From positions 1 through 47,635 of the forward strand of contig JASAON010001528.1 in assembly GCA_030849065.1 (NCBI GenBank): a stretch of DNA of 47,635 nt, read 5' to 3'. The number at the start of each line of letters is the position of its first letter. Within the stretch, counting starts at the first letter, position 1. The notes beneath the pieces were generated by a model, which worked only from the letters and a program-made list of their open reading frames with translations, did no database searches and had not been told where the DNA came from. Shown here piece by piece: positions 17,940 to 27,261 of this stretch. This DNA is from Jaenimonas drosophilae. Its lineage: Eukaryota > Euglenozoa > Kinetoplastea > Trypanosomatida > Trypanosomatidae. Made by a program: the position numbers and the translations under genes.

Positions 17940-20015
17940 TTAGTTGAAGTTGTACTCCGGCAGACGCGACTGCCCATAGCCCCCCGTGGGGGCACCACTG
18001 CCAAAATCATAGGTGCCCAGGCCTGCAGGACGGGCAGGAGCGTGGTGATCCTCCTCCCCCTCGTTGCCATCAGCGCCAAAGTTGTAGACCGGCCGCGGAA
18101 CCGCACCGCCCGCTCCAGCCCCGGAGCTTTCTCCGCCGCCAAAGTTGAAGCCAAAGAGGCCACCTCCCGCTCCCCCCACATCCATCGTGGCCGCCGCCGT
18201 CGTTGTTGCCGCTTGTGGGGTGAAGTCATCCATCTCATCGTAGTAGGGGTCCACGGCGGGGGCCTCGTGGGTGGGGGCCGGCTGCTGCTGCTGTGGCACC
18301 TCACGCACGGCGGAGGTGACGAAGTGCTCATCCTCTCCACGTCCGGCCACCTGAAGGGCAGATGGGGCGGCTCCGAATTGAAATGTCTCGCGCATCTTGA
18401 AGAAGTTGGTCGCGCTCGCCTCCTCCGAAGGTGGTGAGGCGTCAGCACTGAACATGTTTCTGCTGAGTCCCTCGGGTCGGAGAGGATCGCGGAAGCCGCC
18501 ACTTTGCTTCGGTGCGGCACGGGATGGGGCATCCGCACCAAAATCGCTGGAGGTGGGAAGGGCGTCCTGATGTGCGGATGGGGCTGTGGCCTTCATGTTG
18601 TGAAAGGCATCCAAAATCTGCTTGCGTTGATCCTCGTCGAGCATCGGGGGTGGGGCTGCATCACCAAAAAGATCATCCACGGTGGTGTGGCCGGGTTTGG
18701 CCTTGGCCACGCCGCCCTCGGTGGTGGCCGTCGCGGTGGTATCCGGTTCCGGCGGGTTCTTGGCGCGGGCCCACGCCAGCACATGGCCTGAGGCGACGGT
18801 GGTCATGTGTTGGATCTTGGGCTCGAGCTGCTTCCGCTCCTGGTTGAGCTCCTGGATACGCTCGTTGATTTGCTTCGCCTCACGACCTAGTGGGGTGTTG
18901 GTGTGCACCTGCTGCGCCTGCTGTTGCTTCTCGTTGGATGCCCGAATGGAGGCCTCGGACTCCTCCAGGATCTTTAGTTGTGATTCGAGGGTGGAGACCT
19001 TGTTTAGATTGGAAATGAGCTGCTCCGTCACGTCGGTGCGCTCCTGCAGCCGTCCCAGCACACGTTGCTCCTCTTCGAGCTTCGAGAGTTGCGCGCGGAG
19101 CTCCACCTTGCGGGTCGTCACACGGGCAAGCTGATCAGCCGCGCCAGCACCGGCACCACCACCAGCACCCGGTGCCGCCCCGCCACCAATCATGGCTTCT
19201 ATAGTGGCCGTCGGGATGCCGCTGGTCAAGGCCATTTGCCGGAGGTAGGCCGCCGTCTCCCCGACAAAGTTGTTGCGATGTCTGCGCGCGGTGGCCAAAA
19301 ACTGCGCGGCAACGATGTCGCGGCACCGTGCCGTCACGACGGTTGTGGCGAGGCCTTGTGAAGCGGTCAACTGCTTCCGCTTCTGCTCCAGCTCCTGCAA
19401 TCGTGCCTCCATCGGGTTGGTGGGCTGCGAAGTGCCGGACTCCCGCATAACCTTTTGCCGCTCAAGCATCGTCTCCAGCGAGATGAGCAACGTCATAGCC
19501 TCCTCCCTCGACATCTTCTTGATGCTTCCCTTGATGGCCGCCACGGGTGCCGCCTCGTTGGCTGGAACAGCGGGTATCAAATCCCCAAAGACCGGCGGCA
19601 AGCTGTGCTCGCGATACACGAGGAAGGCCACCTTGATGGTGGCCATGACCCCGTACATTCGAAAGGACTGCGTCTCAATGCCGCGTCCGGTGTCGTTGTT
19701 GCCCATGACGAGGGAGCAATCCACATCCACCTCACCCACAGTGCGGCGTGGGGAGCCCTTGGTGTACTCATCCACGCGGAACTCCACCAGCTTAGGGGCA
19801 TAACGTCGTCCCACCTGCCGGCCACTCTTGAAGTGCAAGATGGCCGCTCCTTCTGGCATGCTGCTGAAGTCCACGACCCCACCCTGTGCGGAGTAGCACG
19901 GAGTAGAGCGGTTGGTGTCTCCGCGACGGTAGTTGATGGTGTACATTTGCCCATCCGCCATGGAGCTGCACTCCACAGAGACCACCTTGAAGCGTAGAAT
20001 GTGTGTATCGGGCAT
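17940..20015 (-). CDS. NT-C2-like N-terminal domain plus coiled-coil protein
   Basis: Start chosen at Met 20013-20015 (691 residues, MPDTHILRFKVVSVECSSM); the 34 codons upstream to 20117 are not protein-like. Residues 1 to about 150 have the look of an NT-type C2 domain: strands HILRFKVVSVECSS, YTINYRRGD, a central 'VVDFSS' and AILHFKSG, KLVEFRVDEYTKGSPRRTVGEVDVDCSLVMG, ending ATIKVAFLVYRE. NT-C2 domains link membranes or endocytic machinery to cytoskeleton. Residues about 175-450 form charged coiled coils with repeated E/Q/K heptads. The C-terminal 250 residues are disordered, rich in Gly, Ala and Pro, with several FGA/FGG-type motifs (YNFGADG, FNFGGGE, YDFGSGA). The last residues, LPEYNFN, echo the same Y-N-F motif. 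No specific family is identified; an intracellular trafficking or cytoskeletal adaptor is a guess. Confidence 0.72.
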   Translation of the reverse strand: MPDTHILRFKVVSVECSSMADGQMYTINYRRGDTNRSTPCYSAQGGVVDFSSMPEGAAILHFKSGRQVGRRYAPKLVEFRVDEYTKGSPRRTVGEVDVDCSLVMGNNDTGRGIETQSFRMYGVMATIKVAFLVYREHSLPPVFGDLIPAVPANEAAPVAAIKGSIKKMSREEAMTLLISLETMLERQKVMRESGTSQPTNPMEARLQELEQKRKQLTASQGLATTVVTARCRDIVAAQFLATARRHRNNFVGETAAYLRQMALTSGIPTATIEAMIGGGAAPGAGGGAGAGAADQLARVTTRKVELRAQLSKLEEEQRVLGRLQERTDVTEQLISNLNKVSTLESQLKILEESEASIRASNEKQQQAQQVHTNTPLGREAKQINERIQELNQERKQLEPKIQHMTTVASGHVLAWARAKNPPEPDTTATATTEGGVAKAKPGHTTVDDLFGDAAPPPMLDEDQRKQILDAFHNMKATAPSAHQDALPTSSDFGADAPSRAAPKQSGGFRDPLRPEGLSRNMFSADASPPSEEASATNFFKMRETFQFGAAPSALQVAGRGEDEHFVTSAVREVPQQQQPAPTHEAPAVDPYYDEMDDFTPQAATTTAAATMDVGGAGGGLFGFNFGGGESSGAGAGGAVPRPVYNFGADGNEGEEDHHAPARPAGLGTYDFGSGAPTGGYGQSRLPEYNFN

Positions 20016-23000
20016 CTTTTTGGTCTGCACGCCACGGTACCTTGAACGGGTGTGATGGAGAGGCTCCTCAGAAACACAGAGAGGAGTGTTGCGCGAGGAG
20101 GGCAAAGATTGAGGCACGCTAAGCTGCTACGAGCCAAGCCCAATCGTCAAAGTATGGCCTGTGGGTCCTATGTTCTGATGCACATGACGCGCAAAGCGTA
20201 TAGAAGAAGGAGAGGGTTAGAAGAGGAGAGTTCCATTAGTGGCACAAAAGAATATTGCACAGCGGGGGGGTGCTAAAGCCTCTCCGGCCTTCTTTCCGAA
20301 CAGAGCCAGCGGCTGCATTCGGTTGTGTTCGATTGAAGTGCTATTCATCAATCGATCAAAAAAAAAAAAACATTAGGTGGTACGTATGGTGATGATGATG
20401 ATCTTTGGCGCACTGTCTCCGAATGAAACATGAAAACATGGGAAGGACAGATCGGCGTTCGCCAAGGATAGTGAGGCGGTATGTGTATAAACGCGTCGCC
20501 CTCATGGCACCTCGAAGCACCGCCTTCCGAAGAGTTTTGGCGACATCCTCTCTCCCGTCCATATTGCTGTGGAGCATGTGAGGGAGGAGAAAGAGGAAGA
20601 ATGGCCTGAAAGCTGGAGAATGAGAAAAAAACCGAGCGGGAGGGGAAAAAAAAGAAAGTTGGTGAGGTTGAGGGCGGCTCCACAGCTCCCCAACCGCCCC
20701 AGTCGTGGAGATGAGCGGGGTCATGAAAGACTCATTCTGTGGCGGTACTTCAGCGGCTGCGTCTCGCCCCTCCGAGGCGCTGCACGTCTCTTTTTTTCAT
20801 CCAATGCGCACGTGGGCGAGCAAAAGCACATCAGCAAACCCCATGCGGAAGATAAGAGGCGGCAAACGCACTACAGTCAGTGCTCCCCATCGAATGGTGG
20901 GAGGTGACGAGCCACATTGTACGACCAGCCGAGCACACACATCACAACAACAGGAAACAAATTGGGAAACACAATCAAACAACAAAAGATCAATCCATGC
21001 GCAGATCCAACTTATGAACATACTCGACAACAACACATACATCATGAAGGGTGAAAAATCCTGAGCGACGTCAGCTGCTTCTTCCCTCACGCGTTCAGAG
21101 CACTGTGGGTGTAGATGGTCCGCTTGTGTCTCACACCAAAGGCTACCACACCAGCCACACATGCGAGTAGTTCATCTGTGGCGCTGCATGGAGGACGAAA
21201 ATAGAGGACCGTCACCAGACACCTCAGCTCCGCGTACGAAAGAACGAAGCAAACAGACAAGATCTCATGATTCAGAGGCAGTGGGGAGGGAAGAGGATCG
21301 TCCAACGGAGCCCCGAGTGGGTCACACAAGAGAGCACCCTCATTCCCTGCGCTGCGCTGAGCAGTTCGGACCACAAACAAAGGAACAAGAAGAAAAAAAG
21401 AATCAAGAGTTGGGCAGTCAGCCCTAACCATCACCCGCGACGTCTATATGAACACAAAAGAAAGAGGAGATGGGGGGAAGGGGGCAGCACCCTCGAATGG
21501 CGCGATCGTTCGCCACTGGCGTCATTCTCGCGTTGAGGGAACGTCCACACACACACACACACACATAAGATCGCGCAACGAGCACAGACAATAGGGACAA
21601 GACGTTGATCGTTCTTTTTTTTGTTTTGCTGCGCCAGTCGTCACCACAGCCCGCAACCGGTGTGACTGCTCAGGAGCCAACACATGAGGCGACACATGAG
21701 ATTCATCACCCATCGCGGCTTGGAAAAAAGAATACGGCGGCGAACGGTGATGCATACCCCCTCAGCCACAAGATGAGCGGGAGAAGGAAGGGAGAAAACG
21801 AGCACAAAGTAGTGAAAAGAGAGGTCTCAAGGCGTACAATACACAACACAGAATACAGACAGATACGGCCACCACATCTGTAGGGCATGATCCACCGCCC
21901 TGTGGTGAGGGAGGTAGCCACGCTTGCTTTCGCCTCAACCCAGCGTGTTCTCCACAGATGGAGCAGATATACAAGGAAATGAAAAAAGAAGCCACATCAT
22001 CTCTCTCACACACACACAGGAGATGAATGACGGAGGATGAATGGAAGGATGCATGAATAGTTGGCTATCACGGCCTCCGCTCAGTTGCTGTCGTCTATGA
22101 GCATGAGTGAGGCACCTGCTGCATCTCCACTCTGGTCTAGTTGCGCGCGCACGTCACCACACACTTATCCGTACCGGAGAAAGTGTGCTATTCACGAGGA
22201 GGAAACGCAAGTTGGTGGAGGCCCCGCAGCCAGGTGCCCCTTGCATCTATGAGTTCTATTGAGTAGGAAAACAAAAGCACCCGCACACACAACGCAATAC
22301 ATCACAACACATCACCGCACATCAATTGGAGACGTTGGGTTAAGGAGGACGGAAGAAGACGGCTTCTTCACTTCCCCTCACAAAACCAGACAAAAGTGAC
22401 ATGAAAACCAGAAACGAGGAGGGAAGGGTGGTGCACAAACATAAGTATGGATACGAACAGTACTCATCAGCCAGTGATTGCGATAGGGGGGGAGGTGCCA
22501 GGTGAGGGTGGCGCGGCAACGACCATCAACTGGAAGATACCATGGGCCACAGACAAGTGGCACAACCCAATCTGGCTGTGTATTTCCCCTACGTCTTCGA
22601 CTTAGAAACTTTGATCGACGTTGTTCGTTTTTTCTCTCCAACGATGAAAACAAAAAGATATCTGATGTTGTTGTTGTTGTTTCATGTTATCGCAGTAACG
22701 TAGTAGTAGTACTTGTGCGATTTGTGAGTGCATATGTATTTGTGCGTGTGTGTGTATGCATGGTGTGCTTGAAAAGAAAAAAAAGTGTGTGTGTGTTGAG
22801 GATGTGTACCCGTCATGTCCATAGTCCAGAGAGACTACGACGCTTGGGAAACAGCGGTGATATATAAAAAAAAAAGGGACGGGAATGAAAGGGCAGCGCG
22901 GCTGAGTGCTGGGAGGAAAGCGGGGGAGTCTTGCGGTGAAAGGCCTCTGTCGATGGCCATATCCACGTCTCACCAACACTCGCTGCTGCTCTAAACGGTA

Positions 23001-23042
23001 CATGAGGGGAAAGGGGGAGAGGGAGACATGGCGGAGCGACGG
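20016..23042. other. Long (3 kb) region without a recognisable gene
   Basis: The largest gap in the window. Frames on both strands are short (under about 130 codons), overlap each other and lack protein-like composition. Visible features are an A-run near 20358-20371, a (CA)n run at about 21545-21565, AG/GA-rich purine stretches (20580-20660) that read as polypyrimidine on the minus strand, and GT-rich sequence near 22660-22800. The region could hold long untranslated sequence of the flanking minus-strand genes, or non-coding RNA genes that cannot be recognised by eye. No tRNA cloverleaf or rRNA segment was seen. Confidence 0.5.
21545..21565. repeat. (CA)n dinucleotide run
   Basis: About ten CA units in the gene-free 20-23 kb stretch. 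It is a simple microsatellite without coding context. Confidence 0.85.
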
Positions 23043-24203
23043 TTAGGCACGGCGGCGGCCAGCGGCGGCGCTTCCTCTGGTGGAGGGCTTCTTGCCGCGG
23101 CGAACCTCGCGGAACCGCTTCTCGTGTGCGGCAGTCGCTCCCGTGGCGGGTCGCACATCACGATTGAGCTGATGCATCCAAATGCGGCACTTGTAGGTTG
23201 TGTGCAGCTGGCGGGTAAGGACGTTGAAGTCCACGTAGGCGTCGCTGGTGTACTTGATGGTCAGCTTCTTGCGGTCAAACTGAAAAATGGCATCCTTGAT
23301 CTCAATCGGTGGGTCGAGGCGAATCTGCTCGAGGCAGGCGTGGCAGTGCTCCAACGCCGCGGCCTCTGCGTGGTCCAGCTCCATGAAAACCTGCATATCC
23401 AGCTCTGTGCTTGCACGTAGGACCTTGGGGAGGCCCATCACCTCGTCGTGCTCCTCCTTGTTGGCGTTCTTGTGTTCTGTAGATACACGGCGAACAATGG
23501 AGGTGATCTCTCCCATATCCTCCCCACGATCACCCTCGACCACAACGTAGCGGCCCACAGCCTCCTCGGCCTCCACCACGGATGGAAAGACGGTGTTCAA
23601 GTCCGTCAGGCACACGTGGGCTTCCCCACAGCGCAGCTCCACCACCATCTCTGTTGCCCACATCGTGCGTGGTGAGGTGGTCTTCACGGAGGAGCCCTGG
23701 TGCGAGCCCATCGTACCCTCCAACTGGGCAGAGCTGTCGTGGCTGTTGATGCCGCTGGAGAGGGGCTGAAAGAGGGACCGACGAACGTTGGGCAGGGAGG
23801 CGTCCAGGGCGTAGTTGTTGTTGGTCATTCCGTAACCGCTCGTCATGGCTGGTGTGCTGTAGGGAGTGAATGGTTGTGCGTAGCGGTTGAGCTCCGAGCT
23901 GTTGCTGTAGACGGAGCTCTGCCAGCTCATGAGGGGTGAGTAGCACTCCATTGGGGAGGTGGCGCAGCTCACGGATGGGGTCATATCCGCACAGCTGTTA
24001 ACGGAGTCCTCAGGAGCCAGGATGGACCCAGCGTAGGGGTCGTGTGTCATGCACATCTTCTTGGCCGACAAGCGCTGCTTTGCCTCATCCAGCATACGAC
24101 GGCTGCTAGGGCCGTTCATGCAGTTTGCCGCCTGAAGTGTGGCGTGGGTGCAGTCGCTGAGGGGCATGTCATCCTTCCGAATAGCGCTGTGCATCATCAT
24201 CAT
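23043..24203 (-). CDS. PSP1 C-terminal domain protein
   Basis: I place the start at the Met cluster beginning at 24203 (386 residues). The open frame extends 70 codons further to 24413, but that part looks like leader sequence. A Met twelve codons further in (24165-24167) is also possible, because a polypyrimidine tract and a CACAG acceptor-like site lie just before it. The first 200 residues are low complexity (Ser, Asn, Tyr, Met). From about residue 200 the PSP1 domain is clear: GRYVVVEGDRGEDMGEI, then ELDHAEAAALEHCHACLEQ, then DAIFQFDRKKLTIKYTSDAYVDFNVL and YKCRIWMHQL. PSP1 domains occur in fungal PSP1, in bacterial RicT/YaaT and in several kinetoplastid proteins linked to mRNA regulation. 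The tail is basic (RGKKPSTRGSAAAGRRRA), consistent with RNA binding. The domain call is firm; the role is inference. Confidence 0.87.
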   Translation of the reverse strand: MMMMHSAIRKDDMPLSDCTHATLQAANCMNGPSSRRMLDEAKQRLSAKKMCMTHDPYAGSILAPEDSVNSCADMTPSVSCATSPMECYSPLMSWQSSVYSNSSELNRYAQPFTPYSTPAMTSGYGMTNNNYALDASLPNVRRSLFQPLSSGINSHDSSAQLEGTMGSHQGSSVKTTSPRTMWATEMVVELRCGEAHVCLTDLNTVFPSVVEAEEAVGRYVVVEGDRGEDMGEITSIVRRVSTEHKNANKEEHDEVMGLPKVLRASTELDMQVFMELDHAEAAALEHCHACLEQIRLDPPIEIKDAIFQFDRKKLTIKYTSDAYVDFNVLTRQLHTTYKCRIWMHQLNRDVRPATGATAAHEKRFREVRRGKKPSTRGSAAAGRRRA

Positions 24204-24620
24204 GAGCAATTCGGAAAAAGTTGGAGGGATGGGAAGAGGATTGAACACGACGCAACGGGGTGGCGAAGTGAACTGGGAAAAGAGAATTTGACGACGATTC
24301 GTGCGGATTGTGCAGTTCAATGAAGGAGTAACAGATGCGCACCTTGTGTATGTGTGTCCTAATCCGTCAAGCAGTGTAGCAGCCCAGTAAAACGAAGAAT
24401 GGCTCCGTAACAACTATGTAAGTGAGCACATGTTTGGTGAAGAATGGAGAGAGAACGAGAAACAATGTTGTCATGTTGGTGAGCAGACGTGACTCACCGT
24501 TAGAGCATTGGCACAACGGCGGTGCGTACGTACTTATCATCATGGATCTCCATCAGGCATTAGGGAGAGGGAGTTCAAGGGGAGTGACATCCCCACACGC
24601 ACACACACACACACTCGCAC
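24204..24620. other. Intergenic region
   Basis: A 0.42 kb gap between the PSP1 and CIAO1 genes. It holds the presumed 5' leader of the PSP1 gene and a (CA)n run at about 24597-24615. No gene is seen. Confidence 0.5.
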
Positions 24621-25763
24621 TCACTCGCCACATTCGCGTGGCCCAGAGTTGACGCGCCAGATTCGAACAAGTCCGTCATCTCCACCAGAAGCGAGGAGCG
24701 CCCCTGACCCATCCACTGAATCGATGCGTCCAAAAGGAGAGAAGCTGACGGTGTTGACGTCACTCTCGTGAGCCTCGAGTTGCCGGTGAAGGGTACACAC
24801 GTGTACGCCTTCGTCCGCCCCTGCCTGTTGGGATAGGCCCAACAAGGTGATGCTGTCGTCGCCGCTAGCACAGGCAACGACGCAGGCCCCACGAGGTGCC
24901 CATGCAATGCTGTAGATGCTGCGCTCTGCGAAGCCTGTGTAGCGTGCGAGCATCGTCAAGGGGTCTCCGCGGTGTTTTTCTCCCCAGAATATGACGCTAA
25001 GGTCATCGGAGCATGTGGCAAGCATCGGTAGTGGAAGATCCCGCTGCTGCTCCTCGGCCTCGTGGACATCCGCGAGGCTTGGCTCCAGCTGCTGAAGTGC
25101 AATCTCCCACACCGTTCCCTCGTGAGCCGTGAGGGTCTGGATACAGTGCCAATCATCCTGGCGCAGTGCGTCGGTCCACACCTTGATGGTGTTGTCATAG
25201 CTACAGGAGAGTACCATTGGTGCCGCATCCAAGGAGGCACAGGTGGGGAGACGCCATAGGCAGCACTTCACGTCCTGGTTATGCCCACTAAGAACACCAG
25301 CACACTCGTACTCGCCCTCCTCCACGCGTTCCCAAACCCACACGCTGTGATCTCGTGAGCAGGTCGCCAGCATTGAGTTTGAGGCCCAGGAAACACACTT
25401 GACCTCGCTCTCGTGACCGTCCAGGACCCCTTCCACCTCGAACTCCGTCGGGCAGTCCTCTGACACACGGCACCAAATGGTGACGGTGTGGTCAAAGGAG
25501 GCACAGGCCAGGTAGTCCCCGTTGGGGGACCAGCTCACGTGGCGCACAGTGCGGTCATGCTCCCCGGCGAGCAGGCCGACGTTTTGCCACACCCCATCCG
25601 ACCTGACGCTCCACAGTCGTGCCGTACCATCGCCCGAGCACGATGCTAGGATATTCGCTGTGGGGCTCCACGCAACACACCACACACGATCGGTGTGCCC
25701 AGACAAGGTAGCCACTGGAGTCATGGAGATGCCACTCATTGGATCCTCTGGAATTGAGAGCAT
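24621..25763 (-). CDS. CIAO1: CIAO1/CIA1, cytosolic Fe-S cluster assembly WD40 protein
   Basis: A 380-residue seven-bladed WD40 propeller, close to the usual 330-390 residues of the family. Blade-ending motifs are easy to follow: DGTARLWSV, DHTVTIWCR, DHSVWVWER, DNTIKVWTD, DLSVIFWGE, DDSITLLGL and DDGLVRIWRV. The segments DRTVRHVSWSPNGDYLACAS, HESEVKCVSWASNSMLATCSR and the VWVWERVEEGEYECAGVLSGH stretch match the CIAO1/Cia1 subfamily rather than a generic WD protein. CIAO1 is the docking platform of the cytosolic iron-sulfur targeting complex with CIAO2B and MMS19, which hands Fe-S clusters to client enzymes such as DNA polymerases and helicases. It acts in cytosol and nucleus. An MMS19 homologue lies about 5 kb upstream in the same transcription unit. 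The start MLSIPEDPMSG leads directly into the first blade. Confidence 0.93.
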   Translation of the reverse strand: MLSIPEDPMSGISMTPVATLSGHTDRVWCVAWSPTANILASCSGDGTARLWSVRSDGVWQNVGLLAGEHDRTVRHVSWSPNGDYLACASFDHTVTIWCRVSEDCPTEFEVEGVLDGHESEVKCVSWASNSMLATCSRDHSVWVWERVEEGEYECAGVLSGHNQDVKCCLWRLPTCASLDAAPMVLSCSYDNTIKVWTDALRQDDWHCIQTLTAHEGTVWEIALQQLEPSLADVHEAEEQQRDLPLPMLATCSDDLSVIFWGEKHRGDPLTMLARYTGFAERSIYSIAWAPRGACVVACASGDDSITLLGLSQQAGADEGVHVCTLHRQLEAHESDVNTVSFSPFGRIDSVDGSGALLASGGDDGLVRIWRVNSGPRECGE

Positions 25764-26015
25764 GGCTCCAAGTGAGAGCTTAGTTAATCAAATCGTGAAA
25801 ATCAAATGGAAAGAGAAGGAGAGTACACCTAAGCATGGTCCGCGTCCTAGGAGCTCTGACTCCTTTATCCCTCTCACGTCACACACCACTCAAGTGTGCC
25901 CAATACAGCTGTCTGCCGTTTAATCGCACGCGGTTAATGGTCATCTCATTCAAACCTATACTTACGAGAAAAAGATGGTCGACTTAAGCCTGAAGAAGCA
26001 GCGCACAACACCACA

Positions 26016-26957
26016 TCAGTCCTCATCACTGTCGGGAAACTGGTAGGCACGCACGGTGAGATCCACACCCGCACCATAAAACTTACCCTTATTCTTTTGC
26101 TTGAGCTTATTGAAGCCCTTGCCCTTGACCCGCATCATCTCCTGATTCTGACGAAGAACCAGGTGCTCCTCACCAGGGCGGTTGTCCTTGAGCTCCTCAG
26201 CTTCGAAGGCAACCTTCGTTGGGTCGATGCGCTGGAACCGGCGAAAGGTGCCGTCAGGGTTCTGATTGGCGGGGCCACGGCGTCCACCGGAAGGGCTGCT
26301 GCTGGCATCCGTACGCACTGTCTTTCGCACCGGTTCATCCTCCTCGTCAGAGCTGTCGCGGGTGGGTGCAGTCTTCGGCACGCTCTTGGGAGAAGCCTTG
26401 GGTGATGGCTTCTTCGCAACTGGCTTGCGAACGGGCTCGTCTTCGTCAGAGCTGTCGGGGATAGGAGCCTTCTTGGCGGCAGGCTTGCGCACGGGCTCAT
26501 CATCATCAGAGCTGTCGGGAATAGGAGCCTTCTTCGGCACGCTCTTGGGAGAAGCCTTGGGTGATGGCTTCTTCGCAACTGGCTTGCGAACGGGCTCGTC
26601 TTCGTCAGAGCTGTCGGGGATAGGAGCCTTCTTGGCGGCAGGCTTGCGCACGGGCTCATCATCATCAGAGCTGTCGGGAATAGGAGCCTTCTTCGGCACG
26701 CTCTTGGGAGAAGCCTTGGGTGATGGCTTCTTCGCAACTGGCTTGCGCACAGGCTCGTCTTCGTCAGAGCTGTCCTGAGCTGCCGCTGAACCCGATTTGC
26801 GCATGCGAAGGAGTGCCTCAGGAAGACTCTCATGTCCCAACAATTCGGTGCGTTTGGCACGGTTCAGGGGTGCCTTGTCAGTTTTCCATGCCACGGCAAC
26901 AGAGGGAAGCTCCGAGCGGAGATACTCGTCCACCATGACGTTGACGGCGGACTGCAT
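26016..26957 (-). CDS. Nopp140/SRP40-like nucleolar phosphoprotein
   Basis: Start chosen at Met 26955-26957 (313 residues). An AG acceptor-like site lies shortly upstream, and the 88 codons above it are hydrophobic and leader-like. The N-terminus (MQSAVNVMVDEYLRSELPSVAVAWK) resembles the LisH-like helix of Nopp140. The middle alternates acidic serine clusters (DSSDEDE, DSSDDDE) with basic Lys/Pro stretches (KKPSPKASPKSVPKK), the hallmark of Nopp140 and likely casein kinase 2 targets. The last 75 residues match the conserved SRP40 C-terminal domain: FRRF at its start, then GKGFNKLKQKNKGKFYGAG and a closing strand LTVRAYQF. Nopp140 chaperones box C/D and H/ACA snoRNPs and links nucleolus to Cajal bodies. 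It is built on an exact 53-residue internal repeat described separately. Confidence 0.85.
   Translation of the reverse strand: MQSAVNVMVDEYLRSELPSVAVAWKTDKAPLNRAKRTELLGHESLPEALLRMRKSGSAAAQDSSDEDEPVRKPVAKKPSPKASPKSVPKKAPIPDSSDDDEPVRKPAAKKAPIPDSSDEDEPVRKPVAKKPSPKASPKSVPKKAPIPDSSDDDEPVRKPAAKKAPIPDSSDEDEPVRKPVAKKPSPKASPKSVPKTAPTRDSSDEEDEPVRKTVRTDASSSPSGGRRGPANQNPDGTFRRFQRIDPTKVAFEAEELKDNRPGEEHLVLRQNQEMMRVKGKGFNKLKQKNKGKFYGAGVDLTVRAYQFPDSDED
26374..26800 (-). repeat. 159-bp tandem repeat inside the Nopp140-like gene
   Basis: The same sequence (for example the start of TTCGGCACGCTC at 26374, 26533 and 26692) recurs at exact 159-bp spacing, giving two full units and a partial third. Each unit encodes 53 residues: one basic block, one DSSDDDE cluster, a shorter basic block and one DSSDEDE cluster. 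Near identity at DNA level shows recent duplication or homogenisation. Confidence 0.93.
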
Positions 26958-27261
26958 GACGATGTACACAAACTGAGTTGCAAGGAGAGGTTCTGTGATT
27001 GTTGGGAATGTGGTGCGGAATCCATTTGAGAAGAAAAGCAAGAGAAGGAAGAGGAGATTCATGTAGTACACCAGAAGCTGGAGCAAGGAGCATGAGTGCC
27101 TTGAGAGCATGAAACATGAGGAGTACAATGAATAGCAGGTGATGCTACCCTCAATCCGATCTGCACAACACACGAAACTGAGCAGAGGTGGGGAAGAGAT
27201 TTGGCAAAGCCACTGGTTCATGTAAGGACCGCCACATCTCCAACAGTGTCAAGAGGGCACA
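26958..27261. other. Intergenic region
   Basis: A 0.3 kb gap with the leader of the Nopp140-like gene. The minus-strand frame remains open for 88 codons upstream of the chosen start but is hydrophobic and Cys/Leu-rich, as pyrimidine-rich splice-signal sequence would be. Confidence 0.5.

Noticed and set aside
23028..23420. Plus-strand 130-codon frame over the PSP1 gene
   Set aside because: It is the antisense shadow of a clear PSP1 domain.
26266..26778. 170-codon plus-strand frame with repeated sequence
   Set aside because: It is the antisense shadow of the repeated Nopp140-like coding region; its repetitiveness comes from the real minus-strand repeat.
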